Shown piece after piece: positions 33,126 through 45,262 of a DNA stretch of 64,000 nucleotides. Every line of letters begins with the position of its first letter. The first letter of the stretch is position 1. Under the pieces are notes generated by a model, which was not told the DNA's origin, did no database searches, and saw only the letters and a program-made list of their open reading frames with translations. The DNA comes from Miscanthus floridulus (lineage: Eukaryota; Streptophyta; Magnoliopsida; Poales; Poaceae), in the NCBI RefSeq assembly GCF_019320115.1, contig NC_089593.1, positions 38,696,675 through 38,760,674 on the forward strand, written 5' to 3'. Made by a program: the position numbers and the translations under genes.

Positions 33126-35747
33126 TGAAAGGTCCTTGTTTGGTTTTGGTAATTGAATGACAACCTTAGGTGGACTAATATGTGCTTGAGTGAGATACAC
33201 AGGTGATTAGTCCATAGGTACATCATGAGTGAGCAACCTTTTGATAAGGACATGAGCTCCATGCATATGACCATGCTTGGAGATAGAGGATGAGGAGATC
33301 AGCGAGGGTGTCCTAACCGAGAAGGAGGCCCGAAGTTCATCCGGTTCGAGTCACCAAGGTGGAGGCCCAAATCAAGTTCGAGGTCATCTCGGGTTCCTAG
33401 ATCAATCTGTCATAAAACTAGTCACACAGGCGCATCTAGGCTCTATTTTCAACGATCCACATATGGATAGAAAGCTAATTAGATAAGGAAGCCAATGTAA
33501 GTGGTCTCACATCAAAAGCCCTTCGGAATCAACGGGGATCATCAAAACAAGTCAGCGTCCAGAATTTACCAGGGTGCTGTGACACCGTCTTTTGGTCCGT
33601 TGGACCGTATATCGTGTTTGGGCCCATTAGGGGTGCGTCCAAGAGGGGTGACGTTCAGGGCTCTATAATTAGCAGTCGTCGCTCTCCTTAGGGTTTAGGG
33701 TTTTGTTTAGTTCTTGATTTCCTCATGAAACAGACATCGTTTTACTGCAACTATGCCGCCAAGGCCGCTTGCTGTGGACTAGGGCCCCTATTCTTGATCT
33801 TGTTCACCTATGACGATTAGTCCTTTCAAATAAAGACTTGAACTCCTTCTCGTTATCATAAGCCTCATATTTATTTGCAATTTCAAATTGCGTTCATCCC
33901 GTTCCTGCTTGTGTTCTCAATTCGCTTGTAGGAAAGCCTTCTCTGTGAGGTCAATCGCGTTCGCATGGTTGATAACCAACGGAGCAGTGGTGTAACGGTT
34001 GTGAGGGTCCGAATTGGTCTTGGTTCAAAGCCTAGATCATGAACGTCGAGTCTCCACCAATCGACGCTATCGTACCTATTAGAAGATCGGGCCTTGTCTA
34101 CATCACCTTTGCCATGGAGGTGAAATGGCTTGGAGATGTTACAAAGCTCACACATGTGATGAAGGAGCTCATTGCATATGAGACATGACATGGAGTCATG
34201 TGATCAAGGTGGAGAAGATCAAGTCAAGGCTTGCGGCAGACCGGTTGCAAGAGTGTAGGGCAAGTTGAGTGATGACTTGGCGCCGATGGACCGAGGCAAC
34301 GATGAAGGGCAAGTGAAGTCAAGATCAGGAAACCAATATGGTCACATGATGATATGAAGTGGATCATATCACTTGTGATTGGTTGGTGCTTGTGTTGCAT
34401 CAATATTGGAGGAGATGGAATGGAAAGCGCAAGGCAAAGGTATAACCTAGGGACATTTTATTTCACCGGTCATAGGTGTGTAGAGAAGTTTATGACTGAA
34501 TTTATGATAGATGGCCATACTATCAAGAGGAGCAAACTTGTTTGCATATCGGTCATCTAGTGCCACTCGAGTGATCTAACTTTGCATCGTTGCTAGGATT
34601 GAGTGGCGTGGCAAGTTGAGTGGCTAACTCCTTTGGAAAAATGTTTGTGAAATGCTAACACATGTTCACAAGGTATTGTACACTTGGTGGTATTGGCATA
34701 TTTGCAAATGAGAAGAAGTTGGAGTTGGAACGGATCAACTTGGAGAAGAAATGGAGGCGAGGAGTGTCACTCTGAGTGACTAGACGCTGGCCTCAGCAGG
34801 ACTTGCATGTCCGGTTAGTAGCAGCAGTAGGGTGCAGTCTCGGTCAAGTGACTGGACGCTGGCACGTAAAGGTGACCTGATGCCTAGGGGACACGTCCGG
34901 TCATGCATGACATACGCTGACGTAGACGAGGGATGCGAGGCAGAGGAGGATTGGAAGCAGGAGCATGTTCGGTTAGGTTGGATCTGACATGCCCGATCAT
35001 GTTTTGACGGCTCTGGGAGCTCTCTGTTGTTGATCGGATGCTGCTCGACGCGAGTCTGGTTGTTTCGTAGAGATGCGTCTGGTCATTAGCTGAAGGCACG
35101 CGCGAAGTTAGCCGTTTGGTGCTAATGGCTACATTCAAGCGGTCGACACGGGAACTAGCGTGTTGGCAAGCACGTGAACCTCAGGATAAAATCACCATGT
35201 CATCCTTGTCTTTCTATTGGTTTGCATCCCCTTTACACAATCTTGCAATTACTTTCATATACATTATGCTTGTGTAGTTGCTCTTGTAATTTGTTTGCTT
35301 GTGTAGCTTGCTACTTACCTTCTTGCTTGTGTAGCATAGAAGTAGCTCCCTTGCGTGGCTAATTTAGTTTTAGTAACCTTGTTAGTCACATTGCTTAGTT
35401 TGGGTAGCTAAGTAATTTGCGCTCTCTAATTTGGCTTTGTGTAGCCTTGTTATTGAGCATTGCTAGTGATCTTAGGTGGCTTTGTGCTTTTGCTTACTAG
35501 ATTGTGTAAGAGCTTAACCGGTTGTTTGAAGTACTAGTGCATAGGTTTGTGTGACCTTGCTCTAGAATTGATTAGAGTATCTTTGTTGCCTAATTAGGAT
35601 CTTTTTAATGTGCTTGAGAACTTAGATAGAGGGGTATAGTCTTGGCTAGACCGATAGTTTTAATTCCGCATTTGTTTTGGCTAGCCATCGTGTTTAGTTT
35701 AGAAAGAACTATTCATCCCCCCTCTAGTCCACCATCTTGATCCTACA
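33126..35747 (+). mobile_element. 5' LTR of the inner Sirevirus-like element (short-LTR type)
   Basis: Starts TGAAAGGTCCTTGTTTGG, ends TCCTACA before the PBS TGGTATCAGAGC (35750-35761). It contains an inserted solo LTR (33242-34105); without it the LTR is about 1.75 kb, matching the 3' partner at 41136-42911. It has ACCGGAC/GTCCGGT palindromic halves (about 34800-35100). Confidence 0.85.
33242..34105. mobile_element. Solo LTR resembling the CRM (centromeric) clade, TSD CCTTT
   Basis: An 864-bp insert in the inner element's 5' LTR, flanked by CCTTT (33237-33241, 34106-34110), absent from the LTR at 41136. It starts TGATAAGGACATGAG and ends GAAGATCGGGCCTTGTCTACATCA-like, shown here as GTCTACATCA. 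It also contains CTTAGGGTTTAGGGTTTTG and a CTATAATTAG core. The TGATxAxGACAT start and TCTACATCA end recall grass CRM/CRR LTRs; that assignment is from recall. No internal region remains. Confidence 0.7.
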
Positions 35748-35749
35748 AG

Positions 35750-35761
35750 TGGTATCAGAGC
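35750..35761 (+). other. Intact PBS for initiator-Met tRNA
   Basis: TGGTATCAGAGC, the standard copia primer-binding site, three bases after the LTR end. The gag ATG follows at 35799. Confidence 0.85.
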
Positions 35762-35798
35762 TAGGTCTCTCATTTGTGGTTTTCACTGACCCGAGAGG

Positions 35799-37902
35799 AT
35801 GGCGACTTATGGGCTAGATGTTGACTGCCCACACATTTTTGATGGCACACACTTTGCACGATAGAAAATTGGATGATATGCAATTTTAAGTTTATTTGCC
35901 CTCAAATGTGGTGGATGATAGATGTTGGCTCTTCTCATGTGTTGGATGAAAATAATCTAACTCAAGCACAATAGAAATACCTAGATCTCGACATCCAAGC
36001 TATTAACATCATGTATAGATCTTTGGATGATTGCATATTTGGAGAGATCATTAACATGAAGACCGCCCATGAGATTTGGATTCATCTCAATAAGAAGTAT
36101 GGGACGGTCTTCGATGATGATGATGATGAGCCCAAGGAGGAGGCACATAAGGTTGTTGAGCATAGCCACAATTCGGTAATTGTGGAAGATTGCTCCACCT
36201 CATGGTCAAGTGATGATGATGATGATTCTACCACAAGATCACTTGACAAGGATAATGATGATGCCTCAAGTATTACAAATGATGATGCTACTTCATGCAC
36301 ACTTGATGGTGATGATGATGGATCATGCTCCGGCTATGAGAGTGATGTGTCTACAAGCTTATCCACTACATCACATTGCGACATGTCACAAGGTGACACC
36401 AAGGTATCTAATGCAAATGTGATTGATCTTGATTCATATGAGGAGCTTCTAGATAGATTTGGTAGCATGATCAAAGCTTTAGAAAAAGAGATGGCTAAAC
36501 CCAAGAAATTGAAAAATGAGTTACTACTTGTTCACATGAGGAGCTAAAATTGGCTCATGAGGAACTTAGTGTTACTCATGACAACTTGGTACAAGACCAT
36601 GTTTTTCTCACTAAAGAGCTTTCAAATGAAAAATCTAAAACAAGTGAGAGCTCATTACATGGGTCTTTTGATCAATCACATGTTGTTGCTAACCCTTGTG
36701 ATGTAGGCAAGAAGCATGTATTCACCTTTTGTGATGAATTATTAGCCATGCCATGTTCTTCAATTATAGATGTTTGTTCTACTTCCTTATCTTGTGATAC
36801 TAACCTTTTGAAGGAGAACAATGAGCTCAAAAATGAAGTGAAGAACTTGAGCAACAAGTTTGAGAGGTGCTACAACTCTCAAGTCACCTTTGAGCATATA
36901 TTGAAGACTCAAAGAAACTTTGGTGACAAGAGTGGCATTGGCTTCAAGACTAGCAAAGTCAATCATCAAGAAAGCCGCAATGACATGAGTGGCATTGGTT
37001 TCAACAAGAGCAAGATCAAGGGCAAGAGATGGGGCAAGAGAAGATATGAAACAGAGATGAAGAAGCAAGAACAAGACAAGCTCTCTCATTTCATGTGCTT
37101 CAAATGCCATGAAGTGGGACATCTTGCAAATGGTTGCCCAAATGAAGAAAAGCTCAAGTTGAAGAAAGAAGAGAGGCTAAAGCATGTCAAGTACTTCAAG
37201 TGCCGCACATGGGGTCATCTCACCTCTATGTGCCCAACCAAGCAAGTGGTGAAGCAACAAGCAAAGCCTCAACCAAAGCCACAAGTTAAGCAAGAAAAGA
37301 CATCCCAAGAGCAAATCAAGATCAACCATGAAGATAGTGATAACATGAAGAAGAAGAAGAAGAAGAAAACAAGAAGGGGTGGAAAAGCAAGAGAAAGAGC
37401 AATGCGTCCAAGGATGAATCAAGACACAAAGAAAGTGAGCAAGAACAAAGAAGAGGAGGTGAAGGAAGTTGCTCACATCAAGTGTCATAGTTGTGATGAA
37501 TTGGACCACCTAGATTTGGGTTGTCCAAACAAGCTTGAGAAGATGGCTCAAACAAACAAAAGGAAGTAAGGCAATGAGAAGCACTACATGAGCACGGAAG
37601 AAAAGACTCAATCAAAGAGGAAGTGCTACTCATGTTGGGAAAGGGGACACATGGCACATTCATGTCCCCTTGGTAACATTTCTAAGCCCATTTCAATTGA
37701 TGATCATGATATGCTTAGGAAGGATGGCAATGGTACCTCATTGGTTACAATTGCAAAACATCCCGCTACTCATACTAAGGCAATGTCTAAGTATATTGGT
37801 CCTAACTTGAGAGGACCCAAACTTGTTTGGTACCATAAAAAGTGGATGAATGTGTATAGGTACCATGGCATTAGAGGCTTGATTCAATGGAATTCATATT
37901 GA
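35799..37902 (+). pseudogene. Copia (Sirevirus-like) gag of the inner element, broken
   Basis: ATG at 35799 opens MATYGLDVDCPHIFDGTHFA, then a TAG (35862) and a one-base loss. The copia-gag core continues at 36011 (FGEIINMKTAHEIWIHL) with an Asp-rich region, then a frame change near 36545, a coiled coil (36550-36900) and knuckles: CFKCHEVGHLANGC (intact), YFKCRTWGHLTSMC (first Cys is Tyr), CHSCDELDHLDLGC and, after a TAA at 37567, CYSCWERGHMAHSC. It ends at 37902. It is more divergent from copies 1 and 2 than they are from each other, and has no hAT insertion. The lack of pol means it needed enzymes in trans. Confidence 0.85.
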
Positions 37903-40900
37903 CCATCATATGTTGAGTTAAGTATTGAAGCTTAATGCAATGCTATCCCAATGCCAAGCCAAGAATTAGTGAGGTCCAATTATGCTACAACATAGAAGTG
38001 TCATATTCAAGTTGTGGATGATTTATTAGATTATTTGATGTCTTACAAAGATATGAGTTGTGGATGATCATGAGCCAACCAAGGTATATCTCTTGTTGAT
38101 CATTTCATTTGGGTGCATATGAGTTGATTGAATTGGATAAATATGCAATGTTTCTTGCTATAAGATGATTAAATGGATAAATGCTTAGTAATCAAGTTTG
38201 GATTGATTTGTGTTGGATAAATTCATAAGATAATCTTTAGTAAGTGGATTGAATGGATATATGTCTTTTGAAAGTATTCAAATAAGTTAGTTTCAAGTTT
38301 GATTCACATTTGATGGAATATAACTCAAGTGATTGAAATATGTCCTATGTTTGAAAATATGAGTGGGCTGTGATCATAGCCATGTTTGGGTGATCAAAAC
38401 TTATTGAATTGTCATAAAAATTTGTGTACATGCTCTAGACTTATGGTACAAGTTTCTATATGAATTTCATGCGAATTGGATAAGAGATACTTCTGTTTTG
38501 GAGTGGATCTTGTCAGCTATAGTACAGCAGTTTTCAGCATAGAGCAGTAGTGGAAGATTTGATTACTGGCAGTTCATATGAGGTCAAATGAAACCCAAAT
38601 ATTTACAGATGCTATATAACTTAATGAAGCACATCTCCACCAAATTCCGTGGTATTTGGATCTGTACATTGGGAGTTATGGACTATTCTTTGAAGGTTAC
38701 AGAATCTGCTAGAAAAGTGACCATTATTGGATTCATCTAGAGTCACTTTGATTGAAAGGTCCTCAAGTTGGAAACATGATTATAAGTGGTTGAGGTACCT
38801 AAGTTTGGTTTTGAGATGAGCTAGAATCATGACAAGCAAAGAGTACAAGGCCATTTGATTGTGGAGTGTTCTTGGCACACATTTGGTACTCAAGTTGAAG
38901 ATCAAGATCAAACTCAAGATGAAGATGAAGTTTAAGTTCTAGTGACAATTGAAGATCATTTGGTATAATGAAAAGGACTTAAACAAGTAGAAAGAAAAGG
39001 ACTTAAGTAAGGATTCATGGTCACTCATTAAATTAAGTCCTTCACTTGGATCAATCAATCAAGATATTTTAAGCGAGTGTCAAGAATGGCTCTTTGGAGA
39101 GAGGTCACTTCTCCCTAGTGTAGGGGCTTGCCGCCTATGTGTAGGTAAATCAAGTGTGGTACTTGAAAGGCTAATATGGAAGTGGTGATCTAAGGAGCAT
39201 TTGAGATGCTTAGTTGAAGCAATCAAAAGGGTTGATCAAGAAAAACAAGCAACACCCAAAAGAGAGCTAGTCATGACAATTCAAGTGGTATTCACACTCA
39301 TAGTTCTCTCATGTATGTATTGATCAAAAGAAGAAGCAAGCCAGCCACAACATGATAGTGCACTTGATCTTAAGTGGTTCTCAATTTATATGGGTGAAGA
39401 ATGGACTCTATTCATGATGATTGGTCATCACTAAGCTTATAATTGGACTTCACATTACTATTATGGAGCTTAATTGGAAACTAATGACTATCATCTACTT
39501 CAAGATAGCAAAGGTATCATTGTAATGTGCATGATCATTTCATCCCTTACTAGTATGCGGTTAGTGCATATAGTACATGCTTATAGGATCATGCATGACA
39601 AATGAAATGTTTAAATTCATAGCCTACCACTATTGCTTGTTTGATTAATTGATCTAGTGGTAGTGTATGAGTTTGTTCATGAGCTAGTGAACCCAAGTAC
39701 TTGATTTATTTTGGATTGCCAACAAGTGACGAGTACAACATTGGCAAGATAACCCTTGCAAAATGTGTTAAGAAGCATGTCATTGGTTCAAACCGAACTT
39801 GGAAGCTTAGGCAAATCAATTTAGTTCAAGTCAATATTAGAAGCTCATGATAGTGATAAGAGTACAAGAACAAGACAACAATGCAAATGGATATCTAGTT
39901 TTTCAAGTGGTATCTAGACTCAATTGATATCTTCAAGTGGAATTTACAAGTGGTGTCTAGATCAACCTACAAGTGGTACTCATGAAGATAGCAAGTGTTC
40001 AAGAAATGGTTTTTATTTGCAAATCCAACAAGTGGTTCAATGCTAGTAAATTCTTCCAAGTGGTATCACATTTCTACGCATGGTATCAATCATATATGAT
40101 GGTAGTTCCATAAGTGATCCTCAACTTTAAATGATCATCAAATGAAGAAGGCATCCCTCACATACAAGAGCTCAAGTTTAGCAAATGGATGACCCATGCT
40201 ATGACATAGTGGGAGGTGTCCCACCAATTGGTATCAAGGTCAATGATCCTACATGAGGTATCTTAAAGGCTTCAAGTGGTGTCATTCCAACAAATGAGGT
40301 TGAATCCATTAAAAATGTAAGATTCAAGTGTCAACCATCTACCCCAATGCAACCCTTTGTATCAAGAGATGCACACCTTTTATGGAAACTGATGATAAAG
40401 GGAGAGAGATTAGTACAAAGATATAAAATATGCAAGAGGCATTAGGGAGAAGATGGATTCGGATATGGATATGGACAAAGAGGGAGCAACATTGAGGAAT
40501 GAAGAAGGATCAAAATTCTTGGACAAGAAAAGAACACAAGTAGGGGGAGCAAGCAAAATTCTTGGACAAGAAAAGCACATAAGTAGGGGGAGCAAGCTCA
40601 TGAACTTTGATTGGTTAAATTTGATATGTGCATATTCATATGCTTGCTTGCATTGCATAAGTTTTTAAATTTGATATCCTTGCTTGTGTGTTGTATGCTG
40701 GTTATAGAACTTGATTGATGATTTGACAACTAGCATGCATAGGAAGGTAGCTAGACTTGTGTTTTCACAAGTGGTACTAGAACCTTGCTTATAATATTGA
40801 TCTCACAGGGTTTCTAGTGTATTTATTGTCTAGCTACTCATGATGCAAAGGATGGTTTTAAAACATGCACTCTGATTAGTATCACGCATCAAAGGTTAAC

Positions 40901-41135
40901 TCTTTATACCTTAGCATTATTGGTAGTAATTACTCTCCCACAATTCCCATCCATGCATATGTGCGAGCTTCAAACCAAACACTCTAGCACATATGTAGGG
41001 AGAGCTAATACTACCAATTTGGGTTTATGGTACTTGTTCAAAATCATTTACACAAGGTAAAATCACTTGGGCAAGTAACATGAATCCAAAAGTGCTTAAT
41101 TTCCATATCTTTATAGAGTTGTCATCAATTAAGAT
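37903..41135 (+). other. Long non-coding internal region of the inner element, ends at a lost PPT
   Basis: 3.2 kb with no readable protease, integrase or RT in any frame. Recurrent AAGTGGTATC-like phrases occur between 39880 and 40300. A near duplicate of 16-30 bases with TTCTTGGACAAGAAAAG appears at 40517 and 40559. The 3' end matches 42917-43176, but the purine stretch before the LTR is deleted (ATTAAGAT then TGAAAGG). Open frames here are short and unconvincing. Confidence 0.6.
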
Positions 41136-42911
41136 TGAAAGGTCCTTGTTTGGTTTTGATAATTGAGTGATAACCTTCGGTGGACTAATATGTGCTTGAG
41201 TGAGATACACTGGTGATTAGTCCACAGGTACATCATGAGTGAGCAACCTTTGCCATGGAGGTGAAATGACTTGGAGATGTTGCAAATCTCACACATGTGA
41301 TGAAGGAGCTCATTGCATATGAGACATGACATGGAGTCATGTGATCAAGGTGGAGAAGATCAAGACAAGACTTGGCTCGATGGACCGGTTGCAAGAGTGA
41401 AGGGCAAGTTGAGTGGTGACTTGGCGCCGATGGACCGAGGCAACGGTGAAGAGCAAGTGAAGTCAAGATCGATGAACCAATATGGTCACGTGATGATATG
41501 AAGTGGATCATATCACTTGTGATTGGTTGGTGCATGTGTTGCATCAATATTGGAGGAGATGGAATAGAATGCGCAAGGTAAAGGTATAACCTAGGAGCAT
41601 TTCATTTCACCTGTCATAGGTGTGTAGAGAAGTTTATGACCGGGTTTAGCATAGATGGCCGTACTATCAAGAAAAGTAAACTTGTTTGCATATCGGTCAT
41701 CTAGTGCCACTCGAGTGATCTAACTTTGCATCATTGCTAGGATCAAGTGGAGTGACAAGTTGAGTGGCTAACTCCTTTGAAAAAATGTTTGTGAAATGCT
41801 AACACACGTGCACAAGGTGGTGTACACTTGGTGGTGTTGGCATATTTGCAAAGGAGAAGAAGTTAGAGTTGGAACGAATCAACTTGGAGAAGAAACGGAG
41901 GCGAGGAGTGTCACTGTGAGTGACCGGACGTTGGCCTTGGTAGGACCTATGCGTCCGGTCAGTAGTAGCAGTTGGGCATGGGCTTGGTCAAGTGACCGGA
42001 TGCTAGCGCGTAAAGGTGACCTGATGCGCAGGGGCCGCGTCCGGTCATGCATGACATACGCTGACGTAGCCGAGGGAAATGAGGTAGAGGAGGATCGGAC
42101 GTAGGGGCGCGTCCAGTCAGGTAGGATCTGACGATCGTGTTTTGATGGCTCTAGGAGCTCTCTATTGTTGATCGGACGCTGCTCGACGTGAGTCCGGTCG
42201 TTTCGTAGAGACACGTCCAGTCGTTAGCTGAAGGTGCACGCGAAGTTAGCCATTGGGCGCCAATGACTACATTCAAGCGGTTGACACAACAAGGACTAGC
42301 ATGTTGGCAAGCACGTGAACGTCGGGATAAAATTGTCATGTCATCCTTGTCTTCCCATTGGTTTGTATCCCCTTTACACAAGCTTGCAATTACTTTCATA
42401 TACATTGTGCTTGTGTAGTTACTCTTATAATTAGTTTGCTTGTGGAGCTTGCTAGTTACCTTCTTGCTTGTGTAGCATAGAAGTAGCTCCCTTGTGTGGC
42501 TAATTTGGTTTTAGTAACCTTGTTAGTCACATTGCTTAGTTTGTGTAGCTAAGTAATTTGCGCTCTCTAATTTGGTTTGTGTAGCCTTGTTATTGAGCAT
42601 TGCTAGTGAGTTTAGGTGACTTTGTGCTTTTTCTTACTAGATTGTGTAAGAGCTTCTCCGGTTGTTTGAAGTACTAGTGCATAGGTTTGTGTGACCTTGC
42701 TCTAGAATTGATTAGGTGGGCTCTAGCTAGCCCGGCATCTTTGTTGCCTAATTAGGATCTTTTTAAGGTGCTTGAGAACTAGATAGAGGGGTGTAGTCTT
42801 GGCTAGACCGATAGTTTTAATTCTCCATTTGCTTCGGCTAGCCGGTGCATTTAGTTTTAGAAAGGACTATTTAGCCCCACCCCCCCTCTAGTCCGTCATC
42901 TCGACCCTACA
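41136..42911 (+). mobile_element. 3' LTR of the inner Sirevirus-like element
   Basis: TGAAAGGTCCTTGTTTGG to CCCTACA, 1776 bp, the same structure as the 5' LTR minus its nested solo LTR. It is followed by CATGC (42912-42916), the right target-site duplication matching 33121-33125. This makes 33126-42911 one complete inserted element. Open frames at 41796-42405 are LTR palindrome sequence, not genes. Confidence 0.9.
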
Positions 42912-42916
42912 CATGC

Positions 42917-43176
42917 TTCAAAGGTTATTCTTTACACCTAAGTATTATTTGGTAGTAATTACTCTCCCACAATTTTAATCTATGCATATGTGCTTGCTTC
43001 AACCCAAATACTCTAGCACATATGTAGGGGGAGCTAATACTACCAATTTGAGTTTGTGGTACTTGTCCAAAATCACTTACACCTAGTAAAATTGCTTGGG
43101 CAAGCAACATGAATCCAAAAGAGCTTAATTTCCTTATCTTTGTAGAGTTGTCATCAATTACCAAAAAGGAAAATAT
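42917..43176 (+). other. 3' internal end and polypurine tract of outer copy 2
   Basis: This stretch resumes copy 2 after the nested element. TTCAAAGGTTATTCTTTACACC is the counterpart of 40890-40910. A purine run, CCAAAAAGGAAAATAT (43161-43176), immediately precedes the 3' LTR and is the probable plus-strand primer. Confidence 0.75.
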
Positions 43177-44020
43177 TGAAAAGTCCTTGTTTGGTTTTGG
43201 TAATTGAGTGACAACTTAGGTGGACTAATGTGTTTAAATGTGAGATACATAGGTGATTAGTCCATAGGTACACTTGTGTGAGCAACCCATGCCATGGAGG
43301 TGAAATGTCTTGGATATGTTGCAAGGCTCCACATGTGATGAAGGAGCTTATTATTGCATATGAGACATGACATGGAGTCATGTGACTAAGGTGAAGAAGA
43401 TCAAGACAAGACTTGGCTTGATGGACCGATTGCAAGTGTGAAGGGCAAGATGAGTGATGACTTGGTGCCGATAGACCGAAGCAATGGTGAAGAGCAAGTG
43501 AAGTCAAGATCGATGAACCAACAAGGTCACGTGATGATATGAAGTGGATCATATCATTTGTGATATGGTTGGTGCATGTGTTGCATCAACATTGGAGGAG
43601 ATGGAATGGAATACGCAAGGCAGAGGTATAACCTATAGGCCATTTTATTTCACCGGTCATAGGTGTGTAGAGAAGTTTATGGCCGGGTTTAGGATAGATG
43701 GTCGTACTATCAAGAGGGGCAAACTTGTTTGTATATCGGTCATCTAGTGCTACTTGAGCAATCTAACTTTGCGATGTTGCTAGGATCGAGTGGCGTGGTG
43801 AATTGAGTGGTTAACTCCTTAAAAATGATTGTGAAAATGCTAACACACATACACATGGTGGTGTACACTTGGTGGTGTTGGCACATTTGCAAAGGAGAAG
43901 TTATTGGAGTTGAAGCGAATCAACTCGAAAAAGAAAAGGAGGAGTTTTAGGGGGACCAGACTCTGCCTCGGCAGTGACCGGACTCTGCCCCCTGTGTCCG
44001 GTCATGCCGCGCAATGAAGG
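43177..44020 (+). mobile_element. 3' LTR of outer Sirevirus-like copy 2, first part
   Basis: TGAAAAGTCCTTGTTTGG starts the LTR. It runs to GAAGG (44016-44020), where a Ty3 element is inserted, and continues at 48349. The full LTR, without the insert, is about 2.4 kb, the long type also seen at 4823-6795. Confidence 0.85.
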
Positions 44021-45262
44021 TGTCAGGTTCATAAACCTAGGGTCCCTGATGGACCTACTTTCTAGCAAAAGCTAGGCCCAACAAATGACATTGTGAATGA
44101 CGTGCAACTCCTAGGCCGGCCCAAAAACCTGACGATAGGCCAGAAGGGCGATCTAGTCTCCAACCAGAAGGCCTGGCCAAAGAGGAACAGCGCTAGCTTC
44201 CGACTCTGACCGGAGGGCCTGGACAACGCCCAGCTCCACGCTCCAACTCCGACCCTCATCTCCAACCGGAAGGCATGGCCAAAGCGCTCCGCCTCTGACT
44301 CCAACCTGCGTCTCTGACCAGAAGGCCTAGCCAACACCCACCTCCATCTCCGAGTCCTACCCGCTTCTTTGATTGGGGATACACCGAACTCCTGCTTACG
44401 GCTCTTCTCTGACCGACGCAGTCAGAGCCGACTGGGACCAACCGACCGGGGATGCCCGCTCTGTAAGGACCCAGGAAACAAGCAGAGCAAGTAAGGCAGG
44501 ACACTCAAGACAACCGCAATACCAAAGACCGAACCCTGCACACCTGCAGGACAGTACTGATAGGACACATGTCAGAAGGGTGCCCTGCAACCTTCTAGAC
44601 ATGTCAGAACCCAAACAGTGTTGAGGGCGTCAACATTTGCCCTACAGTGTTGTGGGTGCCATCAATTCCCATACCAGGCCAGCATGGTAAGGCCCCCCAC
44701 ATGCATCTAGGCATCCACAATATTGTGGGCGCCGGTATTTACCATACCTGGTGCAACACGGTAAAACCTCCCACATGCGTCTAACATTAACAGTATTGTG
44801 GGTGCCTACAATCATCTTGTACCCGACGGCGTGGGCAACAAGACTTAGTAGCATACGTACTCTCTCTCTTGTAAGGTCGTCCCCTTCATCTATAAAAGGG
44901 GATGCGCTCCCTCCAAAAGCAGGACGATCGATTCAACACACAACAACAGAACTGCTAGGTTCATACCTAGAGCACAGGCTCAAACACTCATTGCACGTAG
45001 GAGCTCCTGTCACTCTTGGCCCTTCAGACCAGAGTCCGACCAGATCTCTTGCAACCCCATCTTACTCCCTCTCATTTCTAACCCCACAGCAAACTTCGAG
45101 CACCTAGGCTCAGGAATAAAGTCACCAACCGACTCAAACTGGACATAGGGTACGTTGCCTGAACTAGTATAAACCCTGTGTCATTGAGTGCTAGGCCACA
45201 TCCGATCACAACGTACGGCAAAACTACAAATATTCACTTGTTGGTCATGTTCTGCACCGACA
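44021..45262 (+). mobile_element. 5' LTR of a small Ty3/gypsy deletion derivative
   Basis: TGTCAGGTTCATAAACC to CTGCACCGACA, 1242 bp, with TATAAAAGGGG at 44891-44901. A TTGGCGCCC primer-binding site follows. The LTR recurs at 47091-48343. The reading frames within the LTR (44062-45107) are repeats of GGCCTGGCCAA-like text and are not genes. Confidence 0.9.

Noticed and set aside
35750..35761. tRNA-like sequence
   Set aside because: It is a 12-base primer-binding site complementary to a tRNA 3' end, not a tRNA gene. No cloverleaf can be drawn from the flanks.
44062..45107. Multiple frames in both LTRs of the small Ty3 element
   Set aside because: The same frames recur, altered, in the other LTR at 47200-48234; they are LTR sequence and not genes.
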